Assembly (NCBI RefSeq): GCF_025965585.1
Contig: NZ_JAOPWR010000272.1
Location: 1-39,549 of the forward strand
Direction: 5' to 3'
Origin: Pseudonocardia sp.
Lineage (GTDB): Bacteria > Actinomycetota > Actinomycetes > Mycobacteriales > Pseudonocardiaceae
Length of the DNA: 39,549 nt
In this document: positions 22,915 through 31,380 of the stretch, one piece after another
Position numbering within the stretch: position 1 is the first letter of the stretch
Layout: each line of letters begins with the position of its first letter
Notes under the pieces: model-generated
Databases searched by the model: none
What the model saw: the letters and a program-made list of their open reading frames with translations, nothing else
Told to the model about the DNA's origin: nothing
Translations under genes and position numbers: made by a program

Positions 22915-23712
22915 GTGAGCTTCGCCAGGGCTGCTGATGGCGCGCGGATCCGCTTCGAGACGGTGGGGGCGGGCCCGCCTCTGGTGCTGCTTGCCGGGCA
23001 GGCGAACTCGGCGCGGTGGTGGGACCCGATCTGTGTCGACTTCGCGGCCGGTCACCGCACCGTCGCGATCGACACGCTCGGTACGGGTGGCAGCGATGCG
23101 CCGCCGGGGGCCGAGTACAGCACCCGGCGTTTCGCCGGTGACGTCGTCGCGGTGCTCGACGAGCTCGGGATCGAGAGTGCACACGTGTATGGCACGTCGA
23201 TGGGCGGGAAGGTCGCGCAGCGGTTGGCGGTGGACCATCCCGACCGTGTCGGGGCGGTCGTCCTGGGGTGCACCACGGCGGGCGGCGTCCACGGGATGGT
23301 CGCCGATCCCGCCGTGCTGCGGCCGCTGGCCGGTCCGGCGCCGGCTGCGGACGCTGCTCTTGCAGCTCTGATGTTCAGCCGGGAGTGGCGTCGTGACCAT
23401 CCGGGCCCGTACGCGGTGCTGGGCGATCCTGCGATGACGTCGCAGGCCCGGCGGGGTCATCGGAGGGCCAGTGCGGCTCACGACGCCTGGGACGTCGTGC
23501 CCGGTGTCCGGGCGCCCACTCTGGTGGTCCACGGCAGCGCCGACGAGTTCTGCCCACCCGCGAACGCCGGACTGCTCGCGGGCCGGATCCCCGGCTCGGA
23601 GCTCCTGGTGCTCGACGGGGCACGGCACGCCTACTTCGAGGAGTTCCGCGCCGTGGCGAGTCCCGCCGTGATCGCGTTCCTGGATCGGCATCCACTCCCG
23701 GCCGAGCCCTGA
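22915..23712 (+). CDS. Alpha/beta-fold hydrolase
   Basis: 265 residues from the GTG at 22915, with GAGGAGGG upstream; a GTG at 22876 adds 13 residues but lacks such a site. The catalytic triad is visible: nucleophile Ser95 in GTSMGG, Asp210 in HGSADEF and His238 in GARHAYFEEF. The oxyanion segment is LLAGQANSARWWD rather than the usual HG motif. Substrates may be an ester, lactone or C-C bond. It lies upstream of, but separated by about 190 bp from, the diiron oxygenase gene, so co-function is possible but not shown. Confidence 0.82.
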   Translation: MSFARAADGARIRFETVGAGPPLVLLAGQANSARWWDPICVDFAAGHRTVAIDTLGTGGSDAPPGAEYSTRRFAGDVVAVLDELGIESAHVYGTSMGGKVAQRLAVDHPDRVGAVVLGCTTAGGVHGMVADPAVLRPLAGPAPAADAALAALMFSREWRRDHPGPYAVLGDPAMTSQARRGHRRASAAHDAWDVVPGVRAPTLVVHGSADEFCPPANAGLLAGRIPGSELLVLDGARHAYFEEFRAVASPAVIAFLDRHPLPAEP

Positions 23713-23853
23713 CCGTGATCCGCTCACCCGACTCGCGAGCGGCCGGGTAGCCGGGAAGGCCGCTGCCTCGTAGCGGACGTAGCCATGAATGTGTCGCCGC
23801 GGCATGCCGAGGACGGGCCCCGCCACCGAAGGGCCGCAACACTAGGCAACTGA

Positions 23854-23870
23854 CCGACCGGTTGGTAAGC
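23854..23870. promoter_or_regulatory. TetR-type operator candidate before the diiron protein gene
   Basis: CCGACCGGTTGGTAAGC, preceded by GA, contains ACCGACCGGTTGGT read from 23853, a 14-bp palindrome with one mismatched pair. A related CGGTTGGTAAG occurs at 25637 in front of the acyl-CoA ligases, and a TetR gene lies between them. Confidence 0.5.
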
Positions 23871-23902
23871 TACCGTCGTCGATACGAGCCTGAGGAGACG
23901 GG

Positions 23903-24925
23903 ATGTCCATGTTGGACGACGCTGTCGATCTGGAGATGCCGCCGGACATCGAGTTCCCGAACCCGATGCCGACCGATTGGACCGACAAGATCTCGCGGCA
24001 CCGCAAGCTGTGGGAACTGGCCGAGGCTCAGCACTACGATCCGAACACCGCGATCGACTGGGCCGCTCTGAAGGCTGATGACTTCTCCGAACGGGAACGG
24101 GTGGCGCTGGCCTACTGGTTCGCCGTGAACGGCACGTTCGAGAACTCCGGTGTTCCGACGTTCGGGTACGGAATGGTGCAGTCCTACGAGCAGCACCAGG
24201 GCGACTCGACATCGCGGGTCCTGCTCACCGTCGCCCGGGACGAGGGTAATCACGACGAGATGTCGCGTCGCGTCGTGGAGACGCTCCTGCCGGGGTTTCC
24301 GTATCGGAGATCGTCGGGCAGCGCCGTGGAGCAGCGAGCCGCGAACAATCTCGCCTGGATTCACTACACGAACTCGAAGTACTGGGGCGGATACAAACGC
24401 GCGTACGAGGAGCGCACCCTCTCGGCGGTGATGTCCCCGTTCATCGTGGGCGAGGCGGCCGCGTCGCTCGTCTACATGCAGACGTCGAAGAACGCCCGGC
24501 ATCCGGTCTTCGCCGACATCCTCCAGCACATCGGCAAGGACGAGTCGCGCCACTTCGCTTTCTGCAACTATCTTGCCCAGGACACGTGGGGCGACCTGAC
24601 GGATCTCGAACGACGCTCTCTCACCAAGAACATCAAGGCTGCCTACGTCTACATCTCAGTGGTGTTCGGTGAACCGCGCGCACCGTTCTGGAAGGTGCCG
24701 GGATACTTCTCCGAGACCCATCACGAGATGGAGGAGATCGCCCGCGGCGCCGGCCTGGGCATCATTCCTCGAGTCGATCGCGACGACATCTGGCGGCGCG
24801 GGATGCTCCGGGTCAAGTCGGTGACCGACCGTTACGGAATCGAGTTCCCCGCCGTGCCCGAACTCGGCATCGACGGCACCGAGGTCCCGCTCACCGAGGA
24901 GGACCTCGTGGTCGTCAGCTTCTGA
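23903..24925 (+). CDS. Ferritin-like diiron oxygenase / acyl-ACP-desaturase-like protein
   Basis: 340 residues. A complete carboxylate-bridged diiron ligand set can be proposed: Glu80, Glu114 and His117 (RDEGNH), Glu184 (VGEAAASLV), Glu214 and His217 (KDESRH). Two ExxH motifs about 100 residues apart in a helical protein are typical of acyl-ACP desaturases, AurF-type N-oxygenases and related enzymes. It therefore probably activates O2 to desaturate or hydroxylate an acyl chain or oxidise an amine. The ATG follows GAGGAGACGGG. A palindromic operator candidate precedes it, and the TetR gene follows. The acyl-CoA ligases downstream favour an acyl substrate. Confidence 0.75.
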   Translation: MSMLDDAVDLEMPPDIEFPNPMPTDWTDKISRHRKLWELAEAQHYDPNTAIDWAALKADDFSERERVALAYWFAVNGTFENSGVPTFGYGMVQSYEQHQGDSTSRVLLTVARDEGNHDEMSRRVVETLLPGFPYRRSSGSAVEQRAANNLAWIHYTNSKYWGGYKRAYEERTLSAVMSPFIVGEAAASLVYMQTSKNARHPVFADILQHIGKDESRHFAFCNYLAQDTWGDLTDLERRSLTKNIKAAYVYISVVFGEPRAPFWKVPGYFSETHHEMEEIARGAGLGIIPRVDRDDIWRRGMLRVKSVTDRYGIEFPAVPELGIDGTEVPLTEEDLVVVSF

Positions 24926-25023
24926 GTCGCCCAGGTGGCCGGGTGGGCGGAGGGGACGGGCCGCGGCGGGCGCGGAGGCTAATCTGTCTCCCCATCGTCT
25001 CCCGACACCATCCCGGAGGGTAC

Positions 25024-25635
25024 GTGCCACGCTCGGTCGCAGGACGTCGGACACACGATGCCGAGTCGATCGTGAGGATCGCGTTCTCCTTGTTCCGGGA
25101 GCGCGGTTACGACGCGACGACGATCGATCAGGTCGCCGTTCGGGCGGGCGTCACGAAGGCGGCGATCTATCATCACGTATCCGGCAAGGAAGCGATTCTG
25201 GTCAACGGGGTGACGCGCGCCCTCGACGCCCTCTTCGCCGTTCTCGAGGACCCTCGGGTGACCGCTCCGGCCGCGACGCCGATGGACCAGTTGGAGCAGA
25301 TCCTGCGCGCGGCGGTCGAGGTCGAGGTCGAGCATCTCGACGAGGTCGCCGTGCTCCTGAGAATGCGCGGCAACACCTCCGTGGAAAGCGCTATCATGCA
25401 GCGCCGTCGAGAATTCGACGAGGCCGTGGCCCGGATCGTCGAAGAGGCGATGCGGCGGGGTGAAGCGCGTGCCGACCTCGATCCGCACATTGCGACACGA
25501 TTGATCTTGGGGATGGCGAACTCGCTGACCGAGTGGATTCGCCCGGCCGGCGAGATGTCGCGTGAGCGAATCGTGGACGCGGTTGTCGGTATCGCCCGGA
25601 GCGGACTGTCGGCGCCGACGGAAAGTACTTCCTGA
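25024..25635 (+). CDS. TetR/AcrR family transcriptional regulator
   Basis: 203 residues from a GTG with GGAGG close upstream. The HTH region AESIVRIAFSLFRERGYDATTIDQVAVRAGVTKAAIYHHVSGKEAIL is a textbook TetR DNA-binding domain. The C-terminal half (RREFDEAVARIVEEAMRRGEARADLDPHIATRLILGMANSLTEW) resembles regulators of fatty-acid or steroid degradation such as KstR2-like proteins. It lies between the diiron protein gene and the acyl-CoA ligases, each preceded by a CGGTTGGTAAG element, so it probably represses both sides. The ligand is likely an acyl-CoA, by family analogy. Confidence 0.88.
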   Translation: MPRSVAGRRTHDAESIVRIAFSLFRERGYDATTIDQVAVRAGVTKAAIYHHVSGKEAILVNGVTRALDALFAVLEDPRVTAPAATPMDQLEQILRAAVEVEVEHLDEVAVLLRMRGNTSVESAIMQRRREFDEAVARIVEEAMRRGEARADLDPHIATRLILGMANSLTEWIRPAGEMSRERIVDAVVGIARSGLSAPTESTS

Positions 25636-25647
25636 ACGGTTGGTAAG
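25633..25647. promoter_or_regulatory. Second TetR-type site, before the acyl-CoA ligases
   Basis: TGAACGGTTGGTAAG shares CGGTTGGTAAG with the site at 23854. It overlaps the end of the TetR gene and lies about 45 bp before the ligase start. The left arm is degenerate. Confidence 0.4.
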
Positions 25648-25689
25648 TTGTTAGGCTGGTCGCTCCGACTCCAATGAGGGAGTGCCCAG

Positions 25690-27261
25690 ATGCTGGTTCG
25701 TGAGTACCTTGCCGGGCAAGCTCGTTCACGGCCGGAACATCTCGCCTATGTCGCCGGTCCCGCTCATCGTTCCTGGAGTGAGACGGCTGATCGCAGTGGG
25801 CGTCTGGCCGCCGCATGGCGATCCCTCGGTCTGCGGGCCGGTGAGGTCGTCGCATCGCTCAGCCAGGACGGGCTGGAGCTCGTGGAGGTGTGGTTCGCCT
25901 CCGCGACACTCGGCACCGTCCGCACCGGCATCAACTGGCGCTACGCGCCCAGGGAGATCGAGCACATCCTCCGTGACGCCGCAGTCGCCGTGCTGGTCGT
26001 GGAGGGCGGAACGTGCGAGGAGGCGTTCGGAAGCGTCGACCGCACGTCGCTGACCGCTCTCCGTCACGTGATCGGTTTCGGTGACCACCACCAGGACCTG
26101 GACTACGAGGAGATCATCGCGGGGCAAGAGGCACTGCCACGTGACGAGTGGCCACCGTTGTCGGAGGACGACCCGATCGCCATCTCCTACACGTCGGGAT
26201 CGACCGGCCTGGCGAAGGGAGCGATCTGGACGCATCGCGCGGTCGTCGCGACGGAGCTCAACACCTGGATCCAGGTGGGGGTGCGCCACGACGACGTGTT
26301 CCTGCACTGCCTGCCCGCCGCGGGGGTGCCGGTGCTCCTGGCGACGTGGAACGTCTTCGTGGGATCGACGATCGTGCTCCTGCCACGTTTCGCGGCCGCC
26401 GCGGCGCTCCGGTCGATCCAGGACCACCGGGTGACCTCCACGCTGCTGGTGCCGACGATGATGCTCGACCTGCTCGACCACCCCGATCTATCGCGCACGG
26501 ATCTGTCGAGCCTGCGCACGGTGATGTACGGATCCGCTCCGGCCACTCCTGCGCTCGTCCGGCGCGCGATGCAGGAGTTCGGGTGCGAACTGCAACAGTG
26601 GTACGGCGCGACGGAAGGTGCGGCCGGCTGGTTCTCGATCCTGCATCACGAGGACCATCTCCGCGCGCTCGCGTCCGACCCCGGGCTGCTCCAGTCGTGC
26701 GGCCGCCCGACCGTGCACACCGAGATCGCCATCGTGTCGGAGGCCGGGCAGCGGCTTCCGGCGAACGAGGTCGGTGAGATCGCCGTCCGGTCCGAGACGT
26801 TGATGTCCGGCTACCTCGGGCTGCCCGACGAGACACGCCAGGTCCTGCAGGAGCCAGGGTGGTTGCGCACCGGAGACATGGGGCGCATCGACGAGGACGG
26901 CTATCTCTACCTCGTGGACCGCAAGAAATTCATGATCATCACCGGGGGCTACAACGTGTATCCGGTCGTGGTGGAGAACGTGCTGGCGGAGCATCCGGCC
27001 GTCCGCGAGGCCGCGGTCGTCGGTGTTCCGGACGAGCGATGGGGCGAGGCGGTCGGTGCGCTCGTCGTGTCGGACGGAACCGTGACGGGGGAGGACCTGA
27101 TGCTGTTCTGCACCGGGCGACTGGCGCGCTTCGAGGTTCCCAAGCACGTCGTGCTGGTGGACCGGCTGCCCCGGGGCGCCACCGGCAAGGTGCTCAAACG
27201 CGCTGTGCGGGAGCAGTTGCTTCCGCTGTCCGTGGCGCCGGCGACCCTGCCGCGAGGGTGA
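25690..27261 (+). CDS. AMP-dependent acyl-CoA synthetase
   Basis: 523 residues of the ANL adenylating superfamily. The P-loop is YTSGSTGLAKGA, the A5 motif is WYGATEGA, the hinge region is GWLRTGDMGRIDEDGYLYLVDRKKFMIITGGYNVYP, and the C-terminal catalytic lysine is in GATGKVLKR. It makes an acyl-AMP and then acyl-CoA. The ATG is preceded by GAGGGAG. It is the first of two different ligases in tandem; the second starts at the stop of this one. Substrate unknown; the linked hydratases indicate degradation of the CoA ester by beta-oxidation-like steps. Confidence 0.88.
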   Translation: MLVREYLAGQARSRPEHLAYVAGPAHRSWSETADRSGRLAAAWRSLGLRAGEVVASLSQDGLELVEVWFASATLGTVRTGINWRYAPREIEHILRDAAVAVLVVEGGTCEEAFGSVDRTSLTALRHVIGFGDHHQDLDYEEIIAGQEALPRDEWPPLSEDDPIAISYTSGSTGLAKGAIWTHRAVVATELNTWIQVGVRHDDVFLHCLPAAGVPVLLATWNVFVGSTIVLLPRFAAAAALRSIQDHRVTSTLLVPTMMLDLLDHPDLSRTDLSSLRTVMYGSAPATPALVRRAMQEFGCELQQWYGATEGAAGWFSILHHEDHLRALASDPGLLQSCGRPTVHTEIAIVSEAGQRLPANEVGEIAVRSETLMSGYLGLPDETRQVLQEPGWLRTGDMGRIDEDGYLYLVDRKKFMIITGGYNVYPVVVENVLAEHPAVREAAVVGVPDERWGEAVGALVVSDGTVTGEDLMLFCTGRLARFEVPKHVVLVDRLPRGATGKVLKRAVREQLLPLSVAPATLPRG

Positions 27262-27266
27262 CGGGC

Positions 27267-28853
27267 GTGGACTTCCGGACCGTCATCGGTGACATACCGC
27301 GGATTCACTCCCGACGAGCCCCGGACGAACTGGCGTTCGTCGACGGGCCCGTCCGCCTCAGCTGGGGAACGGTCGACGATCGGGTCAACAGGCTCGCCAA
27401 CGCCCTGCGTGACGAGTTGGGGATCGGCGACCTGGACCGAGTCGCGGTGCTCGCCGGCAACTGCCACGAATACCTGGACGTCATGTTCGCCGCGTCCCGG
27501 GCGAAGGCCGTCTACACCGGGCTCAACGTCCGCCACCATCCGGCCGAGGTGGTCGAGCAGATGCGCGACTGCGCGGCCAGGGTGCTGTTCGTGGGGCCGG
27601 GATTCGAGGAGGCCGGTGCCGTCGTGGCCCAGGAGACCGGGGCGTTGCCGGTCCATTTCCGTGGCCCGAACTCGTCCTACGGCGAGCTGCTGACCGCGGC
27701 CTCGCCGGAGCCGATCGGATCGCACCAGGATCCCGAGGCCACCTACGCACTGACCTACACCTCGGGGACCACCGGCCGCCCGAAGGGAGCGATGATCTCC
27801 AGCCGGAGTGAGATCGCCTTCGTACACAGCTTGATCATCGGATCCGAGACCCGCGTGGACGACCGGTTCATGCTCGTCACGCCGCTGTTCCACAAGGGCG
27901 GACAGTTCGCTGTCATGCACGCCGCCTACGTCGGGCGGCCGACGGTGATCCTGCCCCGGCCTGATCCCGAGCAGATGTGCCTGACCATCGAACGCGAGCG
28001 AGTCAGCGTGTTCCTCGCCGTCCCGACGATCATGAAGATGCTCGTCGAGCACGTGGAGCAGGCCGGGGCGGGCCGGTACGACCTGTCGTCGTTGCGACAC
28101 GTGCTCTACGGCTCCAACCCGATCCCGGTGGGGCAGATCAGGCGCTTCGTGGAGCTGTTCGGTGTGGCGATGTGCCAGATCGGGGGCATCGGCACCGAGG
28201 GGGGCGCGGGGCTGATCCTCGACCGCGTCGACCACGAGCGGGCTCTCGTCGATCCGGCGCTGGCGCACCGGCTCGGGTCCTGCGGCCGTGTCCAGCCCGG
28301 ATTCCAGATGAAGGTCCTCGACGACGACGGTCGCGAGGTCGGCCCCGACGCGATCGGCGAGCTCGTGTTCCGCGGCGACGCCTACATCGCGGGGTACTGG
28401 GACAAGCCCGAGGAGTCGCGGCGTGCATGGCGGAGCGGCTGGTTGCACTCGGGCGACATCGGCAGACGGGATCGCGACGGCTACGTCTACTACGTGGACC
28501 GCATGGGCGGGCGGATCAAGACCGGCGGCGAGACGGTCTATCCCCGCGAGGTCGAGGACGCTCTGCGCGGCCATCCGGCGGTCCGGGACGTCGCCGTGGT
28601 CGGAGTACCCGATGAGCGATGGGGGGAGGAGATCTGGGCGGTGGTCGAGCACGAAGCGCCGGTCGTCGCGGGGCCCGAGCTCGGACAGGAGCTTCGCGCG
28701 TGCGCGCGGGAACGTATCGCCGGTTACAAGGTGCCCAAGCGCGTGCTGTTCGTGGACGCGCTTCCGCGCACAGCGCTGGGCAAGACGGCGATCGCCGAGG
28801 TGCGTGCACTGGCGATGGCCGCGAGTAGTGCGGCACCGACGGGCAGGAGGTAG
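27267..28853 (+). CDS. Second AMP-dependent acyl-CoA synthetase
   Basis: 528 residues if started at the GTG at 27267, which has GCGAGGG about 8 nt upstream; a GTG at 27258 overlaps the previous stop (GTGA) and is the alternative. The P-loop is YTSGTTGRPKGA and the hinge is GWLHSGDIGRRDRDGYVYYVDR with IKTGGETVYPREVE. The catalytic Lys is in ALGKTA. The A5 motif, normally YG-TE, reads GGIGTEGGAG, so the acyl pocket differs from its neighbour. Two non-identical ligases in one operon suggest two acids, for example a parent acid and a chain-shortened or ring-opened product. Confidence 0.87.
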   Translation: MDFRTVIGDIPRIHSRRAPDELAFVDGPVRLSWGTVDDRVNRLANALRDELGIGDLDRVAVLAGNCHEYLDVMFAASRAKAVYTGLNVRHHPAEVVEQMRDCAARVLFVGPGFEEAGAVVAQETGALPVHFRGPNSSYGELLTAASPEPIGSHQDPEATYALTYTSGTTGRPKGAMISSRSEIAFVHSLIIGSETRVDDRFMLVTPLFHKGGQFAVMHAAYVGRPTVILPRPDPEQMCLTIERERVSVFLAVPTIMKMLVEHVEQAGAGRYDLSSLRHVLYGSNPIPVGQIRRFVELFGVAMCQIGGIGTEGGAGLILDRVDHERALVDPALAHRLGSCGRVQPGFQMKVLDDDGREVGPDAIGELVFRGDAYIAGYWDKPEESRRAWRSGWLHSGDIGRRDRDGYVYYVDRMGGRIKTGGETVYPREVEDALRGHPAVRDVAVVGVPDERWGEEIWAVVEHEAPVVAGPELGQELRACARERIAGYKVPKRVLFVDALPRTALGKTAIAEVRALAMAASSAAPTGRR

Positions 28854-28858
28854 ACGAG

Positions 28859-29314
28859 ATGGACTATCTGGTCGACACGTACTTCGACGACCTGCAGCTC
28901 GGGGCGGTCCAGTCGACGCGCGGGCGGACGATCACCGAGGCCGACATCGTGAACTGGTGTGCGCTGACGGGGGACTGGTTCGTCCTCCACAGCGACAAGG
29001 AGTACGCCGCTCGCTCGATGTTCGGTCAGCGCATCGCCCCCGGGATGATGGTTCTCGCGTTCAGCGGCGGTCTCGGCGTGCCGCCGCTCGCGAAGGCCAT
29101 CGTCGCCAACTACGGCAGCGACCGGGTCCGCTACCCGCGGCCGACGTTCATCGGCGACACGCTGCACGCCGAGATCGAGGTGGCCGATCTGCGGCCGCGC
29201 GACGACGCCACCGGAATCGCGGACTTCCGGTGGGACATGGTGAACCAGGACGGTTCGACGGTGATGGCCAGCCGTCTGAAGGTCCTGCTGCGGAGGGGCC
29301 CCGATGCCGGTTGA
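28859..29314 (+). CDS. MaoC-like (R)-specific enoyl-CoA hydratase/dehydratase
   Basis: 151 residues of hot-dog fold. The hydratase signature is seen in ITEADIVNWCALTGDWFVLHSD, with the catalytic Asp39 and His44 spaced as in MaoC/PhaJ-type enzymes, followed by RIAPGMMVLAFSGGL and RYPRPTFIGDTL. It would hydrate an enoyl-CoA to a 3-hydroxyacyl-CoA. The ATG lies 5 nt after the ligase stop and is preceded by AGGAGG. Its end overlaps the next gene by 11 nt. Confidence 0.87.
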   Translation: MDYLVDTYFDDLQLGAVQSTRGRTITEADIVNWCALTGDWFVLHSDKEYAARSMFGQRIAPGMMVLAFSGGLGVPPLAKAIVANYGSDRVRYPRPTFIGDTLHAEIEVADLRPRDDATGIADFRWDMVNQDGSTVMASRLKVLLRRGPDAG

Positions 29315-30071
29315 TCATCTCATCGGGGGAGCGGTCGCCGAGATCGTCCTCAACAAGCCGGACAAGCTCAACGCCCTCGATCGCGCCGATCTCGACTCCA
29401 TCTCCGACGGTCTCGACCGTGCGGTCGCCGACGGCGCGAGGGCGGTGCTCATCCGCGCCGAAGGCCGGGCGTTCTGCGCCGGGCGCGACATCACGACGAT
29501 GGAACCGGGCGAGGATCCCGTGCAGCTGCTGCGGTCGGCGTTCAACGTCCTCGTCCTGAAGATCCACGGGCTGCCGATCCCGACCGTCTCGGCGGTGCAG
29601 GGCGCGTGCATGGGCGCAGGCACCGGGATCGCGCTCGCCTGCGACGTCACGGTGGTGAGCGACGACGCCAGGATCGGCTCACCGTTCGGACGGCTCGGTG
29701 CCGTCCCGGACTCCGGGTTCCACTGGTTCGTCACGACCCGGCTCGGGCCGGCCGTGGCGCGGGATCTCGTTCTCACGGGGCGCGTCCTGGACGGGCCCGA
29801 GGCGGTGAGGCTCGGCCTGGCGGCACGATGCGTCGGCCGCGCAGACCTGCACACGGAGGCGCGCACGCTGGCGGACACCGTCGCGGCGGGACCGACCACG
29901 GCGTTCCGCCTGTCCATGGAGCTGATCGACGCCGTGGCCCGGGGGGCGTCGCTGGCCGAGACGTTGGACAAGGAGGCCTCGTCACAGGGCGTCGCCTTCG
30001 CCACCGCGGACTTCGGGGAAGGACTGTCGGCATTCCGCGAGAAGCGCGAACCCCGCTTCGACGGAATCTAG
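29304..30071 (+). CDS. Enoyl-CoA hydratase/isomerase family protein
   Basis: 255 residues of the crotonase fold: IVLNKPDKLNALDRADL, RAEGRAFCAGRDI (first oxyanion loop) and GACMGAGTGIALACDV (second loop). The first crotonase catalytic Glu (ECH Glu144) is replaced in this motif, while an Asp occurs in GAVPDSGFHW, the arrangement of PaaG-like isomerases. It may therefore isomerise rather than hydrate, leaving hydration to the MaoC protein. The ATG lies inside the end of the MaoC gene with GGAGG upstream. It is the last gene of the operon and convergent with the DeoR gene. Confidence 0.85.
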   Translation: MPVDHLIGGAVAEIVLNKPDKLNALDRADLDSISDGLDRAVADGARAVLIRAEGRAFCAGRDITTMEPGEDPVQLLRSAFNVLVLKIHGLPIPTVSAVQGACMGAGTGIALACDVTVVSDDARIGSPFGRLGAVPDSGFHWFVTTRLGPAVARDLVLTGRVLDGPEAVRLGLAARCVGRADLHTEARTLADTVAAGPTTAFRLSMELIDAVARGASLAETLDKEASSQGVAFATADFGEGLSAFREKREPRFDGI

Positions 30072-30216
30072 TGTCCCGCGCCGGAAGTCCGGTGCGTATT
30101 TCGGTGGGTCCAGGTCGTCGCCGGGCGTGCCGGCGGAACGGCCTTCGTACCTGGCGTACCCGGGCGTCACGCCGCCGGTTGCAACCGACCCGTCACCGGG
30201 CCGGTCGTCTCACACG

Positions 30217-31044
30217 TCAGACGGCATCGCCGTCGCGGGTCGGGCCCGCGGCGTCGGCGTCGAGTGCGGCGATCTGCAGGTCGGTCCGCTCGCGCAGCTC
30301 GGACACCAGCGCGGGATCGATGCCGGCGTCGACGACCACGTGGTCGAACTCCGTGATGGGCGCCAGGAGGTGGAGCGCGGTCTTGGGAATCTTGCCGCTG
30401 TCCATGAGCAGCACCGCATGGGTCGCCGAGCGGATCATCGCGCGTTTCACCAGCACGATCTGCTGCTCCTGGTGGTAGGTCATCGTGGCGCTCATGGCCG
30501 AGGTGCTCAGGAAGACCTGGTCCACGGCGAAGCGTTCGATGGCCTCGAGGCAGGCCGCGCCGATGAACGAGTCGTGGGTGCGCGAGTACTCGCCGCCGAT
30601 GACGATCAGCTGCACGGCCTCTTCGTCGCGAAGCTCCTGCACGACTCCCAGGTAGTTGGTGACGACCGTCAGAGGTGTGACCTGCGTGAGGATGCGGGCG
30701 AGCGCGAGGGCCGTGGTCGAGTCGTCCATCATGATCGACGTCCCGGGCTCGATGAGCTCCACCGCCTTGCGTGCGATCGCCGCCTTCTGATCCACCTGCG
30801 CACCGAGCCGGTACTTGATGTTGCTCTCGAACACCGATGACGGCTGAGCTGACACCCCGCCACGGTAGCGGCGGAGCATGCCTCGCTCGACGAGCTCGTC
30901 GATGTCGCGGTGGACGGTCATGAGGCTCACCTTGGTGAGGGTTGCCAGGTCCGCGGCAGACGCGGAACCGCGGCTGACCACGAAGTCCATGACCGCTTGT
31001 TGGCGCTGGCTCCGCGCGGCAGCTCGCGATCCGTTGCTGACCAT
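30217..31044 (-). CDS. DeoR/GlpR family transcriptional regulator
   Basis: 275 residues from the ATG at 31044, with GGGAG 8 nt upstream; an in-frame GTG at 31053 adds three residues. The N-terminal winged helix reads QRQQAVMDFVVSRGSASAADLATLTKVSLMTVHRDIDELVERGMLRRYRGG. The DeoRC sensor domain has DDSTTALALARIL, LTVVTNYLGVVQEL, LIVIGGEYSRTHDSFIG and FLSTSAMSA, the usual sugar-phosphate site. It diverges from the ABC transporter operon and most likely represses it until a phosphorylated sugar accumulates. Confidence 0.9.
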   Translation of the reverse strand: MVSNGSRAAARSQRQQAVMDFVVSRGSASAADLATLTKVSLMTVHRDIDELVERGMLRRYRGGVSAQPSSVFESNIKYRLGAQVDQKAAIARKAVELIEPGTSIMMDDSTTALALARILTQVTPLTVVTNYLGVVQELRDEEAVQLIVIGGEYSRTHDSFIGAACLEAIERFAVDQVFLSTSAMSATMTYHQEQQIVLVKRAMIRSATHAVLLMDSGKIPKTALHLLAPITEFDHVVVDAGIDPALVSELRERTDLQIAALDADAAGPTRDGDAV

Positions 31045-31380
31045 GGTCGTCACTCCCGTCGGGGCGGTGCTGGGCGGATCGTCGGCACCCTAGCGCGGCA
31101 ACATCGGTGGAGCGCAATATAACACCGAGAGATGGTAAGAGCGGCTGCCTCAGGCGTCGGAGAGGTCGTAGTCCATTTCGTTCCAACCATCCCGCCCCTG
31201 GCGGATGGGCCTGGTAGCTCACCATCGTGGGCTGGGACTGAGTGATGAGAATGGTGCTTGACACCCCGACACACGGCGGTAACCTACCGGCTGAAGCTGG
31301 GAAGCTCCCACGATCTGGTGTTAAGAACGTGAGGGAGCTGAGGGCCCCATCGGGTGCCCGACCCGGGTGCGGAGGTGAGC
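31045..31380 (+). promoter_or_regulatory. Divergent control region of the DeoR gene and the ABC operon
   Basis: 336 bp without a gene. TTGACA at 31258-31263 and TAACCT at 31280-31285 (16-bp spacer) form a good promoter for the transporter operon, leaving a leader of about 90 nt. At 31187-31208 CCATCCCGCC-CCT-GGCGGATGG is a near-perfect inverted repeat upstream of the -35 box and a possible DeoR site. Confidence 0.55.
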
